A DNA stretch of 64,000 nucleotides from Diphasiastrum complanatum (Eukaryota > Streptophyta > Lycopodiopsida > Lycopodiales > Lycopodiaceae): positions 45,397,255 to 45,461,254 of the forward strand of contig CM055111.1 in the NCBI GenBank assembly GCA_029204225.1, read 5' to 3'. The notes below the pieces were generated by a model. It was given only the letters and a program-made list of their open reading frames with translations. It had not been told where the DNA came from and ran no database searches. Both the position numbers and the translations under genes were made by a program. Of the stretch, positions 46,523-57,232 are shown in pieces; position 1 is the stretch's first letter, and every line of letters starts with the position of its first letter.

Positions 46523-47206
46523 ATGATGGCCAGCAAACGAATGCGTGGCGCTGCCTCTACATCCTCATCTCCACCTGCTACCCGAAGATGCGCCTCCACT
46601 ACTGCACTAACCATTCCATCAACCATAGCCACTTTTTCTTCCGTGCAACCCCCCACTCTGAGCTATGTTGTCGCTATCTCTCTTCCTGTTTCATCCACAA
46701 CTGTTTCTGTGTCCATCCCCGTTTCCTCTGTTGATACCACTCCTATCTCTGTTCCATTATCCACTACTCCGTCCATCACCATCGCATTCTCCATCACTCC
46801 TACCACCATCGTGGCTTGCATTCCATTCAATCCTTCTAATTCTCAATTGTCTCCAGACACTCTGGCGTGGATGCAAGTCATCAATTTTTCACCCCCACGC
46901 CAAACACTTTCTGCTCCATCCTCACCTTTTTCCATATTCCACACCACCCTTCAGTTCCCCTCTGTTCCTCCCCTCCTCTCGTTCGGACAAACCGTCCTCA
47001 CCCCTATTTCCACAGTTGCTTCTCAAACCCCACCTGCTTCGCCAACAAAGGTTGCCGAGGGCAACCAACCGTTGACTGATGTCGCATTTGTCCAAACAGT
47101 TTTTGTACCATTGCCAGATCGGGCTAATCCTACCACCCCAAATGGCATCAATGTAAATTTTTTAGCATGTGTGAACTTCACCACACACCCTACAGGATCT
47201 TACTGA
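46523..47206 (+). other. Ser/Thr/Pro-rich open frame
   Basis: A frame open from 46382; the first ATG is near 46523. Its product would be dominated by Ser, Thr and Pro, with a short basic start (MMASKRMRG). The DNA is C-rich and depleted of G, so long frames can arise from composition. The frame ends inside the inverted copia LTR. It might be the tail of an accessory protein of the gypsy element. No domain recognised. Confidence 0.25.
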
Positions 47207-47879
47207 GGTGTTGTGATTGCACAAGATTGATCAAAGAACAGTATGCTTGAAAAATCTAAGGCAAGAACACAATGGCATACATCTGATTAAAAAAGCTAAC
47301 TCTTCACTATGAGAAATGAATGTCAGAAATAATTCTAAGTGTTCAGTATGATATCATCTACATAGATGAGAAGAATAATTACAAAGTTATCTACAAACTT
47401 ATAATACAGAGAAGGGTCATATTCACTTAGACAAAATCTGAGTGATATGAGATAAGAATTGGGCCTTGCATACCTACATGAGAGAGACTCAAATTCCTAC
47501 AGTGGAGTTGCATGGAAAGTCCACTTAACTAAACGAATTCACCTACCAAAGATCCACATGTGTAACTGCATGCATGGATGTTGCATGTACTACATGTCAA
47601 CTCATAAAATTGCCTAGACATGTGTAGATCACAGAAACCACTTTGCATGTTGCATGCACTGATTGCATGTGGCTTGCATGCATACAATATGACATTGCAT
47701 GCTATCTAAACTTCTGCATGTCATCAAAATTGAATCTACCTAACTCAAATTCAACCTATACTAGAAGGTTATGTGCTCAATTCACATACCTTTTATGTAC
47801 AACATGAAATATAGTGGAAATAAGCATGGACATGGCCCCAAACTTGAGATAGGAAGATAATATTTTGATAATCTTCACA
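47157..47879 (-). repeat. Inverted copia LTR carrying a piece of reverse transcriptase
   Basis: On the minus strand this follows the LTR at 33763-34462 from its first base (TGTGAAGATTAT, ending at 47879) to about 10 bp before its end. In the middle (about 47352-47472) the LTR sequence is replaced by about 120 bp that translate as copia reverse transcriptase: YARPNSYLISLRFCLSEYD..., then ILLIYVDDIIL. The LTR resumes exactly at ATACTGAAC. The segment overlaps the region where the copia element at 33763-40741 is cut. Confidence 0.8.
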
Positions 47880-48598
47880 TGAAATATGTTTGAGACAGCT
47901 TCGCAAAATGTTCGCGAAAGTTTCGCGACATTTTGAGTGTTCAAATATTTTTAACACCAACTTTGTTCGCGAAAAGTTCACAAAGAGAGAAAATTTTCGA
48001 AGGTCATCAAGTTTTCATGTTGAGCTGTTTTAAAGACACCTTCATCTTTTTAAGGACACCTTTGCCTTTTTAAGGGCACCTTCGCTTTTTTCGCAAAATC
48101 TCAAAGAGAGAGAAAAATGCCGAAGGTCATCTACTTTGAATGAGGAACGTTCCGAGCCACTTCCCAAACTTACGAAGTGAGAGAAAGCCATTTTTCTTAT
48201 AAAGCGAAGTGAGAGAATTTGCAACGCCCTCATCCACGTCAACATTCCCTATGGGTTGACAGTATACACTATGTATAGTTGTCATAGAAGTCATATACTT
48301 CCAAGTACAAGCGGCTTACCTAATTAGGTGCAATCATTTATTGTAGTTAATACACTGATGAAATCTATAAATAGATCGTCCAAGCACAGATTGTTGGTTG
48401 CTCCAACCATGAGACCTATAACTAATCATGGATTACAAGAGTGGTGGATTAGCCACGTCCTAAAGCTCTTCTGTTGATGTCACCATATCTGATGAAGGAT
48501 TTGTACTTCATGGTACTTGGTTGATCTTCTTGGTCCTTTTGAGCATGAAGGATTTTGTGTCGTGAACATTTTTGTTTCGTGTCTTGTCATGATGTTCA
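47880..48598. other. Sequence hosting gypsy element 2, no gene recognised
   Basis: Contains several TTCGCGAA-like words (47905-47970), a 20-bp unit repeated three times at 48035-48094 (GRCACCTT.G/C..TTTTTAAG) and a duplicated AAAGAGAGA...CGAAGGTCATC block. TATA-like TCTATAAATAG lies at about 48363. Not coding by any evidence I see. Confidence 0.4.
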
Positions 48599-48881
48599 TG
48601 TTGGGGGTATTCTGACGAAGTATAAATAAATAAAATCGTCCAATAAAATGTGTTGCGAGGGCATGGCATCCTGCGCGTATAAGCCCATGGACCAATGAGC
48701 ACTCAAGCTAAGTTCTAAATAAAATAATAGGCTTGGGCCCTTTGTAATTAAAATAAAACTTGAGGCCCAAAGTCAATTTTAAACTTAGAGATTACTTTTT
48801 TAGAGTTGGGTCCAATTTGGGACTCACATGAATCTTTTGAATTTCATTGTACTTTTTGTGGACCCTTGGATCAAGTTGGCG
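48599..48881 (+). repeat. Truncated 5' LTR of gypsy element 2
   Basis: About 283 bp matching the start of the LTR at 54875. It stops at GGATCAAGTTGG and passes directly into gag-related sequence, so the downstream half of the LTR, primer site and leader are deleted. Confidence 0.85.
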
Positions 48882-49850
48882 TAGTTTGATCAGAAAGTGA
48901 AGGCCTACAAGGAGCTGTAGCAGCAACGCCACATGTACTGGAACCAACCCAGCCATAGTATCCCCGACGTGAGAATGTATGGTGTTTAGTATGCACACAA
49001 AATCATACAGCGAACGAGTGTCCAGTCCTAAAGCAAAATCTGAGACTGACACATAGATTTTGCCATCAGTGCAATGCAACATCGCACGGTACGACATTTT
49101 CTTCGTTTAACCCCCGAATTGTTCAAAGAGAAGTCCTTGTCAGACTTCTTATCCATATCATCAAGGGGCACCTAACGCGGCACCGAGGTACGGCACATCG
49201 AACATCATATGGCCTTACCTGCACCACCAGGACCAACCAATCAACAAGTGGCTCAAGTAAACCTGACAGCAGCGGAACTAGAGATGCAAGTACCATCTCA
49301 ACCTGAGCAACAACAATGGTATGGACTGGAGGAGCCATTTATGGATCCCGCCATAAATGAATATTTTGCGGCCTATGCAGCTCAAACTTAGCATCAAGGC
49401 GGAAGAAATTACGACTGCTATGGATGCGACAAAGAACATAGGATTGTAGAATGTCCTTACAAAAGACAATATACATCCTTTTGTCGAGAATGTGGTTATG
49501 GACACTGCTTCAAGAATTGTCCATTGAGACTTGGAACCAGTGCACCACTAAACTACATTGCAATACAACAACCAACAGTTCCAGTGGGGATGCCACCGGA
49601 AAGGCAACAATTCCATGCTCCTATGTTAGCTGTTACGCAAGCACATAAGAGGAAGGAAGTGGCTCCCTCACCAGCACCATCGGTCACTGATGACCAACCC
49701 TTGACTTCAGTGACATATCCAAATGTGAGAGAAGAAAGAAGACAGTACCAGAAAATAAGACACTGGGTACAGAGAGCACAAGCGGAGGAAAAAGAGCAAG
49801 AAAGGGACAATCCTATGGAACCTCCAACTGATGGCGAACGGGAACCGTAA
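48882..49850 (+). pseudogene. Gypsy Gag nucleocapsid region with several zinc knuckles
   Basis: With frame changes, four Cys/His clusters can be read: CLVCTQNHTANEC, CHQCNATSHGTTF (last Cys lost), CYGCDKEHRIVEC and CRECGYGHCFKNC. Three have CX2CX3HX4C spacing instead of the usual CX2CX4HX4C. A Pro/Gln-rich linker separates the second and third. The last block is a charged tail (EEKEQERDN) ending at 49850. Nucleocapsid knuckles package genomic RNA. Stops at about 49390 and elsewhere make it non-functional. Confidence 0.65.
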
Positions 49851-49951
49851 ACGGGCTCACCATTGCACACTGATCAGAACGATCGCTTGCATCATCATGA
49901 ACCACCTTTTCACATGGTGGAGCCCAAGGAACCGCGCACTAAAAGGCAATC

Positions 49952-50446
49952 TTGTTGACAAGCCATGTTAGTTTACCTCTCGGAGAATTACTGCGGATTG
50001 CGCCACAAGCTAAAAGCCTTTTGGCTGAATGGGCCAAAACGGATGAGGAGCCAGTAGTGTTTGAGGCCATATATTGTACAAGCTATGAAGAAACAAGTAA
50101 TGTCCTCCACATCAGGGCAGCGTGGGAAAGTGAGAAACACAACATCACCTTGCCAATCAAACACAAGAGATACGAAGACAAGGCAACAGTAGTAGATGGA
50201 GGATTAGGAGTCAATTTGATCTCCACTACTTTATATGAAAAATGGGGTCTACAAGGGCTGAAGCCAACACAATTCGCCATCAAGCTAGCAGATCAATCTT
50301 GTGTAAAACCAAAGGGTGTGGTTGCCGATATCCGGGAAAAAATAACAGGCATGCAGTTTGTGATCACTTTTGTAGTCATAAATATACCTGAATCTCCAAC
50401 TACATACCATGTGTTACTACAAAGACCTTGGTTAAGGACTGCGTAA
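49952..50446 (+). pseudogene. Gypsy aspartic protease region
   Basis: A 164-codon open block with ATVVDGGLGVNLISTTLYEKWGL, the position of the retropepsin active site, followed by the flap/C-terminal part and HVLLQRPWLRTA. The active-site triplet reads Asp-Gly-Gly where retropepsins usually have Asp-Ser/Thr-Gly. A similar DGG form occurs in some plant gypsy lineages as I recall, so it is not necessarily a lesion. The block ends in a stop after RPWLRTA. Confidence 0.65.
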
Positions 50447-51613
50447 GTAGTACACAACTAGAGTACGAAAAAACTCACCTTTGAGAACAGAGAACATGCT
50501 GTAAAAGTTGATCCAACCACATGGGTGGTGAAACCTACTGCACCAAAAGCTGATGATGGATCATCCACAACAGATCACACGATTGATCGCTCAAGGCCAG
50601 CCAAGGGTGGTCACTATGATTCAGAGACGGATGTCGTGAGATAGACGGATGCATTATCAACTATTGATTGTCAAGCATGTCAATATAAATCAGATCCTAA
50701 ACCCAGCACATCTTCACCCAAATGTTACACTATGGACACACCAATCAATTTGGGGTGAATATGATAAATGTAGCATGGCTATCAGCGGGACCTATTGAGA
50801 ACCCAATGGACAATGATTTAGTCCCTTGGCAGCATGCTCTAACTTATAATAATAAAATTGAGTTGACTAATGAGCAGGTCCTACACCACATGGAACCAGA
50901 TCGTTACGGAATCAAGAAAGTACTAGCTCAACTGCCGCAAAAGTCTGCTATGGTGAAAGTCTCAAGGATCGATCCACCAAAGGCACCTGCGAGTAAGAAG
51001 AATCAGTTGAAACAACGCTACAACCAAATGACCCGGTGGAGTGATCTACCCAAAGAGGCTATAGCTACAGTGGATGTTGATATTCGCAACCACGAGGCGA
51101 ATGTCATGCCAGTTTCGATGAAAGACAACAAGGACGAATCCACCAAGATGAAAAAAAGAGCAAAACGAAGGTGTTGGATTCCTTGAAGTCAATCAAGATG
51201 GACTCAGATATAGCGTCATCCTCTACTCAGGTGACAAAGAACCAAAAGATGACCAATCGGGCCAAGATCAATATGTTGAAGGAGGAATCTCGACAAGCTC
51301 CAGTTCACGAATGCCTGAGACTTTCAAGAATTATACCTTGGACGACGTGGTAATTATGATGCCGCAAGCCTAGTGAGAACCTGATCAAAGTCAGACACCA
51401 ACGGAACAAGTCTTTGAGGTACTTGCACGAACATAGCCGATGAACCTTGCCGAGCCAGGTGAAGAAGAAAAAATAGTGCATGTGGGAGAGCAGTTAGCTC
51501 CCACACAGGTCAAGAGACTACGATCATTGTTGGTGGAGTATAAAGGTTGTTTTGCCTAGAGTTATAGTGATCTAAAGGGCATTCCACCAATTGTAGTCCA
51601 ACACACCATACCC
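50447..51613 (+). pseudogene. Protease to reverse-transcriptase linker
   Basis: Open block 50722-51186 has a central GPIENPMDNDLVPWQHAL and a Lys-rich end. It is followed, with stops, by NLAEPGEEEKIVHVGEQLA and SYSDLKGIPPIVVQHTIPL, the segment that leads into reverse transcriptase and that is inverted in element 1. No separate domain is recognised. Confidence 0.55.
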
Positions 51614-52570
51614 TTGGTGGATGGAGAAATCCCCAAGGTGAACTGTCACTACCGCTGCAACCCGAACTACACAGAGCTAATCAAGCAGGAGTTGCAGAAG
51701 TTGTTAGATGCAAATTTCATTTATGATATCGAGCACATAGAATGGGTATCGCCGATAGTTATAGTACCCAAGAAGAATGACAAAATGCAAATCTGTGTGA
51801 ATCTGAAGGCGCTAAATGTAGTCACCAAAAAGGATCATTTTTCTTTGCCATTTACGGAGAGTGTCCTTGGCAGAGTAGCCGGAGCCAAAGCCTACAATTT
51901 TTTAGACAGCTTCAACAGTTACAACCAGGTAAAGATACATCCCAAGACCAACATAAGACAACATTTGCCATGGAATGGAGAACCTATGCTTGTAAGGTGA
52001 TGCCATTTGGACTTTGTAATGCCCCAAGCACTTTCCAGCGTGTCATGCAAGTGACATTCAGAGAGTATTTGCAAAAATTTCTGGAAATTTTCTTGGACGA
52101 TCTGTGCGTGCATGGACCAGACTCAGAACACTTATCTGATTTGGAGAAGGTGCTACAAAAATGCCACAATTTTCAGATCTCCGTGAATCCAGAAAAATGT
52201 CAATTTTGGGCTACACATGGCTTGATTTTTGGCCATATAGTATCTGGACACGGGATCGCCACAAACCTATCAAAGATCAGGATCATTGTTGATCTACCAC
52301 CACCGAGGACGATCCGCAAAGTCTACATCTTCATGGGTCATGCTAACTACTATAGGATCTTCATTCTGAATTTTGCGGAGTTAGCCCGACCAATTTACAA
52401 ACTCACAACAGATCCACATTGGAATGAGGAAGCCCTAAAGACTTTTCAAAAGCCCACCCAATTTGTCCCTTGAGTTTCATGTGCATACGGATGCATCAAA
52501 GTATGCAGTTGGAGCACTCTTAACCCAGCCAGGAGAACACAAAAAGGATTTGTCAGTCTGATTTGCAAGC
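51614..52570 (+). pseudogene. Gypsy reverse transcriptase and start of RNase H
   Basis: Block 51614-52000 has VSPIVIVPKKNDKMQICVN, KDHFSLPF and YNFLDSFNSYNQV (first catalytic Asp region). A frame change at about 51965 leads to the second block, with VMPFGLCNAPSTFQRVM and FLEIFLDDLCVHG, where FLDD stands at the catalytic Y.DD position. Then KCQFWATHGLIFGHIV and the connection domain. RNase H begins (HVHTDASKYAVGALL) near 52480 in another frame. The polymerase copies the element RNA into DNA; frame breaks inactivate this copy. Confidence 0.8.
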
Positions 52571-52576
52571 CGACAG

Positions 52577-53344
52577 TTGACAGAAATGAATTATTCAACA
52601 GTAAAAGTAGCTAATGCTAGGACAACTGCCAAGTTTCTCTATGAAAATATCATTGTGCGCTTTGGATGCTCGGTGGAGCTAGTCAGCGATCGCGGAAGGC
52701 CTTTCATCAATGAGACCATCAAGGTCCTGTTGGAGGAATTCTTTGTGATCCATAGAACCAGTACGCCTTATTATCCTCGCGGTAATGGGCAAGCAAAATC
52801 ATCCAATAAGATCCCATGTAGCATGCTCATGAAAACAGTTGAAGCTAGCAGATCAGATTGGGAACACAAGTTGCATGTTGTTCTGTGGGCATGCAGGATA
52901 GCATATAAGGGAAGCACTAATCAAACACTTTTTCAATTGGTGTATGGTCAGGATGCTGTAATGCTAGTAGATTTTTTAGTCCCTTCATTGAGGATTGTCA
53001 CAATGCAACGTCTTAATGAATCCAAATCTCTACAACTATGCCACGAAGCTCTGCATAAACTCTATTTAACACGATTACTAACTGTGCATGCACTGGCAGC
53101 TGAAAAGAAAAGGCGCAAGGCATGGCATGATCGTAGATTACAAAAGAAGGATCTTCGTTTCGGAGATCTAGTCCTAATGTATAAAACCAAGGCGATCAAG
53201 GGAAAATTAAAATTCACAAGCGAAGGTCCTTATCGGATCAAAGAAATTCTTAATCATGGAGCTGTGAATTTAGAAAAGCTGGATGAGACACCATTCGACA
53301 CACCCATCAACAGTAGCCGGTTGCACAAGTACTGGCCACCGTAG
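52577..53344 (+). pseudogene. RNase H-integrase deletion fusion
   Basis: The first 9 or so residues (TEMNYSTVKV) belong to RNase H. From VANARTTAKFLYENII onward the frame is integrase: LVSDRGRPFINE (second Asp), GNGQAKSSNK (Lys where the catalytic Glu of the DDE triad belongs), and an open C-terminus with the GPY motif (SEGPYRIKEIL) ending SRLHKYWPP. The end of RNase H, the HHCC finger and the first catalytic Asp are deleted. The frame is open for 255 codons but cannot encode an active integrase. Confidence 0.8.
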
Positions 53345-54874
53345 CGAGATAGATCCAGATTAGAAGTTGCATGCTAGAAAAGCTATTCTGCTAGGCCATC
53401 ACAACTAGATCTAGGGAGAACAAGCCAAATCCAGTTAGATCCATCAAGATTCAGCCAGATCTGGCAAGATCGGGAAAATCCATCAAGATCTAAGAGGGAT
53501 CCAGATCCAGATGGGATCAAGAGAGAAGTAGATCATCAGATTATGCCAAACCCAAAACTGATGGATCTGCTACCAAATATCTATCAGAACTTCCAAAGAA
53601 CTCCCAACAGTCAGATCTAACATGGATGAAGCAGATTACCAGTTTGCAAAAGTTAAAAATCAGAGAATCTCAAGATCTAGTCAAAAAACACTCTAAAAGA
53701 GCACTTTTTTCATGATTTTTGGAGATCCCTGGGAGACAGCTCTTGAAACTTGGACAACCACTAGATCTAATCTAGATGCATCCATGAAAATATCTACAAA
53801 ATTCTTGATGGAGAAATCATCATTTTTGAGTGTATGCGAGGGTTCCCAGAAGCTGAATCTTCAGAACCTTCGCAGAGCATCAAGATCATCCTACCAACCT
53901 TTGCAAGGTGCATAAATGGAATCAGAGCAGTGAAATTAGCCTGCCTACATAGTCTGATCTTGAAAATCCAACCACAGAAACATGTTGTGCGAGAGATGAC
54001 CTCCTGCGAGAGTTGAACCCTCGCAAAACTTTCACAGGGCAGTCAAATCACCTTCTGAACTCTCGCAGACTTCTCTGAGGTCTTAGAATTTTGTGAAGAA
54101 GGTTCCTGCCAAAATTTGGGTGGAACTGAACGAGGGAAAGTGGATCTCACCTAATACACACTCTAAATTCTGCTATATAAGAGCTGAATTCGAGTCATTT
54201 GTCACCTTTGCTAGCGAAACTCTGTTCAATTTTTCACTAAAATTTCCAAGTGCTCTGATTGAACCCAAGCTTTATACAAGCTGTCATCTGCACATTCTAA
54301 ATCCAAATCTGCGCTCTAAACTACAGTTCTTACCACCCGACACTCGTTATTCACAGTTTTTGTCGTTTTCACCTCTTTTTACCTTTTCCACAATTTTTTC
54401 TTACTTTTTTCCACTTTAACTATCACTGCTAACATGGCCTCTTCATCCTCTGAAGACTCTGGCACCAAGCAGGTGATGCAGTATGAAATACCTTCGGTCA
54501 CACAGATTTGGCCCTTATCCTCTAACACTCTGATTTGGCCCACTTCTTGAGGCAATGGGTTTCTTCCCAGTGCTTTTCCATTCTGAGATTAACATGGGCC
54601 TCGCCCTTCACGCTTACGCCACCTGGGATGCATCGAAGTCATGCTTCCACTTCCTGTACCGGTGACCGTCATCCCATCTCCCATCGTCAGGCAAAAGACT
54701 GGCTGACAGGAGTCCACAAGTCCCTTCACATGCCCAAGGACTTGAAGAAGCTGGACCGCATTAATTTCATGGAAGACGTCACGGGCTACATGATCAACCA
54801 AAGGCGGGCCAAGAGATCCTTGTAGTAAACCGGCAGAGTGCCGAGGGACCGGCACTACTTTAGGCCATTGGTCC
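53345..54874 (+). other. 3' module of gypsy element 2 with TATA box and accessory open frame
   Basis: Non-coding sequence with TGCGAGAG/CTCTCGCA motifs, then a TATA box (CTATATAAGA at about 54171). An ATG at 54434 begins MASSSSEDSGTKQ followed by IWPL. The product is broken by frame changes but continues as AMGFFPVLFHSEINMGLAL, AYATWDASKSCFHFLYR and, in a third frame, RQAKDWLTGVHKSLHMPKDL. The same module occurs at 24876-25825 (AYATWDKKKAHFYIQYENK). I do not recognise the protein. Plant gypsy elements of the Tat/Athila group may carry extra genes in this position. Confidence 0.55.
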
Positions 54875-55417
54875 TGTTGGGCGTATTCTGACGAAGTGTA
54901 AATAAATAAAATCGTCCAATAAAATGTGTTGCGAGGGCATGGCATCCTGCGTGTATAAGCCCATGGACCAATGAGCACTCAAGCTAAGTTCTAAATAAAA
55001 TAATAGGCTTGGGCCCTTTGTAATTAAAATAAAACCTGAGGCCCAAAGTCAATTTTAAACTTAGAGATTACTTTTTTAGAATTGGGTCCAATTTGGGACT
55101 CACATGAATCTTGTGAATTTCAATGTACTTTTTGTGGACCCTTGGATCAAGTTGGATCCAAGATGAATGGATAGGATCAATGTAAATATTAGCCAATAGG
55201 ATTTTGGGGCAAGGGCCTTCCCCATATTATAAAAAGGCACCATTTGTACTCAATTTCTATGCTTAATGAGAAGGAGGACACTCTACCAATTGGAGAGCCA
55301 AGCATCCTCATTTGCTAAGCACTCATACTAACGCTTTTTGTTGTGTTTTTCTAATTGTTTCCATTTCCTTGTTGACAGGCGGGAGGGCTATTACTACGTC
55401 GGATCGAAGACCCTATA
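54875..55417 (+). repeat. 3' LTR of gypsy element 2
   Basis: 543 bp, TGTTGGGC...CCCTATA. TATA-like TATTATAAAAAGGC at about 55228. Lacks about 270 bp present in the LTR at 40742-41552. Confidence 0.85.
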
Positions 55418-55422
55418 GTTCA

Positions 55423-56571
55423 CGAACATTTCTGATTCGTGTGCTTTCGTCGAATTGAGAGTTGAAAGCTAGAAATGTTTTGTTTCTTCACCCTCAAAAG
55501 AGATTCTCCCAAACATTGTTTATAGTCATTGGTTCAAGTGCAATGCAATGACTACTTTGAGAATCTATACCAAGAATGCAAGTAGAGTCTTCATAATTTA
55601 GACTTTTGAAAGAATAGTCTTTTTTGTTGTGTATAAGAGCATGTCCTAATAGATAGAAAACACGAACTGAGACCCAATTGGATCCCATTTTCTGAGCTGA
55701 GACCATGATCTGTTTACTGCTTCCTCTATTTGTCTACTAGTTTTGCTTGTTTGCTTACAGATTAGGCTCGTTTGGGCATTACTTGACTGTTTCTTATTTG
55801 ATACAATGCCCCGGCCAGGCAAAAATGGATTGAATAACACTGTAGTATAGTTTTATTGTCCTTCTTGTCAGAGGACAATCCAGGGAAGTCACTCTTGAAC
55901 TAATGCACATGCATGAACAACCATTCATACATGCCAAAACGTTCAACCATAAAATCAATGTGTAGATCCGTTGAACAGACAATGAAATTCTACTTCTACT
56001 TTGCTGCAAAATGAACTAAAATAAGATCCTACACTACTTTACTTGCATAAATTGACAAGACAATAAACAAAAACTAATCTACAACATGTTACAAGTCCAA
56101 GAATCAAGAAACTAACCAGCCTTTTGATTCTTGGACATCCCAAGAACATCAAGAACTAGAATGTTAGAGAATATACAAGATTTATGTCACATTTCTAGCC
56201 TATTTAGTTTACTTGAATGCTGGCTCCTACATTAATCCACAAGAAAACATGAAATCTAATCCACAACTAGGAAAGCAAGAAAACTAATCCACTCTAAATC
56301 CACAACCACACACAATATGAATGGAAGGGCATGATCATAGGGGCAACACTCAAGAAAACCATCATGATCAAGGAGCTCAATGAATGCATCTAACTCATGG
56401 AGGCTCTTCTCATTTCAGCATGGAGTTGATACAATACACAAAAAGCTCCTCTTCACAAAGAGGGAGTCTCTTAAATAAGCAAGAGAGCTCCTTAGGTGGC
56501 ATCCTAGTGGAATTTCTTGCTTAGAAATACTAGTTCCTACATGGTCATTCCATCTTCCGGGATTCACCATA
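55423..56571. other. Sequence between gypsy element 2 and the intact copia element
   Basis: No gene supported. Short minus-strand open frames occur with no motif. It is the uninterrupted host sequence in which the young copia element sits. Confidence 0.4.
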
Positions 56572-56576
56572 AAGCT

Positions 56577-57232
56577 TGCGAAAAATACAGATCCTAAGTG
56601 GATCTAAACTCCAAGATCATTGGCTTGAATGCTTGCACTCCAAACTACATAAGCTAGGAATTGGCAACACATTCTATGCTACCTAGAATGCAAAGAACTT
56701 GATCAAAAAGCATTTATCACAAATGGAAACTTCCATAAACATCAAGTGCGGCCCAAAATAGCATTATACAGTCCATAATACATCAGCCTATCACTTTTGG
56801 AAAGCACCTAAGATCATACACAATAGCTTGAAGACAATACACACAACAATGCTCTCAATGGAGGAAGAAACAATGACAATGATCTATTGATCTCAATGAA
56901 GCATACAAAAGGTTTCTCCAACCTGTTCTCCACGACTTCCCTACTATTTATGGATGAGGAAGATGACTCTCTCTCCTCTCTCTAGAAGGTACTTGACCCT
57001 AGATATTTCCTATATAGGAAAAATAGCTAAAAAATGGCTTATATGACCAAAATACATCAAAATGGTCTCATTTTGAAGGGTATGAAGTTTGACACTTCAT
57101 CATACTGAAAAAATACAGTAAATAAAAACATTGTGGCCTGGTTCACACGTGTGAAACTCCAGAACCAAAACTATTTACAATTTTAGCCAATTTAGGCCTC
57201 AAACTAGCTAGGAAATGTTGACAATTTTCACA
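56577..57232 (-). repeat. 3' LTR of the complete copia element
   Basis: 656 bp. On the minus strand it starts TGTGAAAATTGTCAAC and ends TTTTTCGCA. Contains the 14-bp palindrome TTCACACGTGTGAA with a CACGTG G-box (57142-57155) and the 16-bp palindrome TTTCCTATATAGGAAA with a TATA core (57006-57021). Confidence 0.97.

Larger units (their letters stand above)
40742..47156 (+). mobile_element. Gypsy element 1, rearranged, no 3' LTR found
   Basis: 5' LTR 40742-41552, primer site 41554, long leader, gag 42780-43330, an inverted pol segment 43340-43735, integrase 43760-44729, then the 3' module. It lacks a protease, a plus-strand reverse transcriptase and RNase H. Sequence relatedness to element 2 runs through the 3' module to about 45795. 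Beyond that it differs, and no 3' LTR is seen before the inverted copia LTR at 47157. It is inserted in the reverse transcriptase of the copia element to its left. Confidence 0.7.
48599..55417 (+). mobile_element. Gypsy element 2, deleted internally
   Basis: Ends are TGTTGGGG at 48599 and CCCTATA at 55417 (the final CA has become TA). They are flanked by a perfect 5-bp target duplication GTTCA (48594-48598 and 55418-55422). Order: truncated 5' LTR, gag, protease, linker, reverse transcriptase, start of RNase H fused to integrase, 3' module, 3' LTR. The primer site is deleted. The domain order protease, reverse transcriptase, RNase H, integrase is that of Ty3/gypsy. The primer site of element 1 and the DGG-type protease suggest the Tat/Athila side of plant gypsy elements, which is inference. 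Confidence 0.85.

Noticed and set aside
46665-47075. Leu/Pro/Ser-rich frame overlapping the Ser/Thr/Pro-rich frame
   Set aside because: Alternative frame of the same C-rich, G-poor sequence.
47793-47981. Minus-strand frame with CEDYQNIIFLSQVWGHVH
   Set aside because: The same residues are encoded by the start of the plus-strand LTR at 33763; it is LTR sequence, not a gene.
54093-54419. Frame KVPAKIWVELNEGKW... shared with 45467-45811
   Set aside because: Conserved between copies, but it contains the TATA box and lies upstream of the accessory ATG, so it is more likely promoter sequence than protein.
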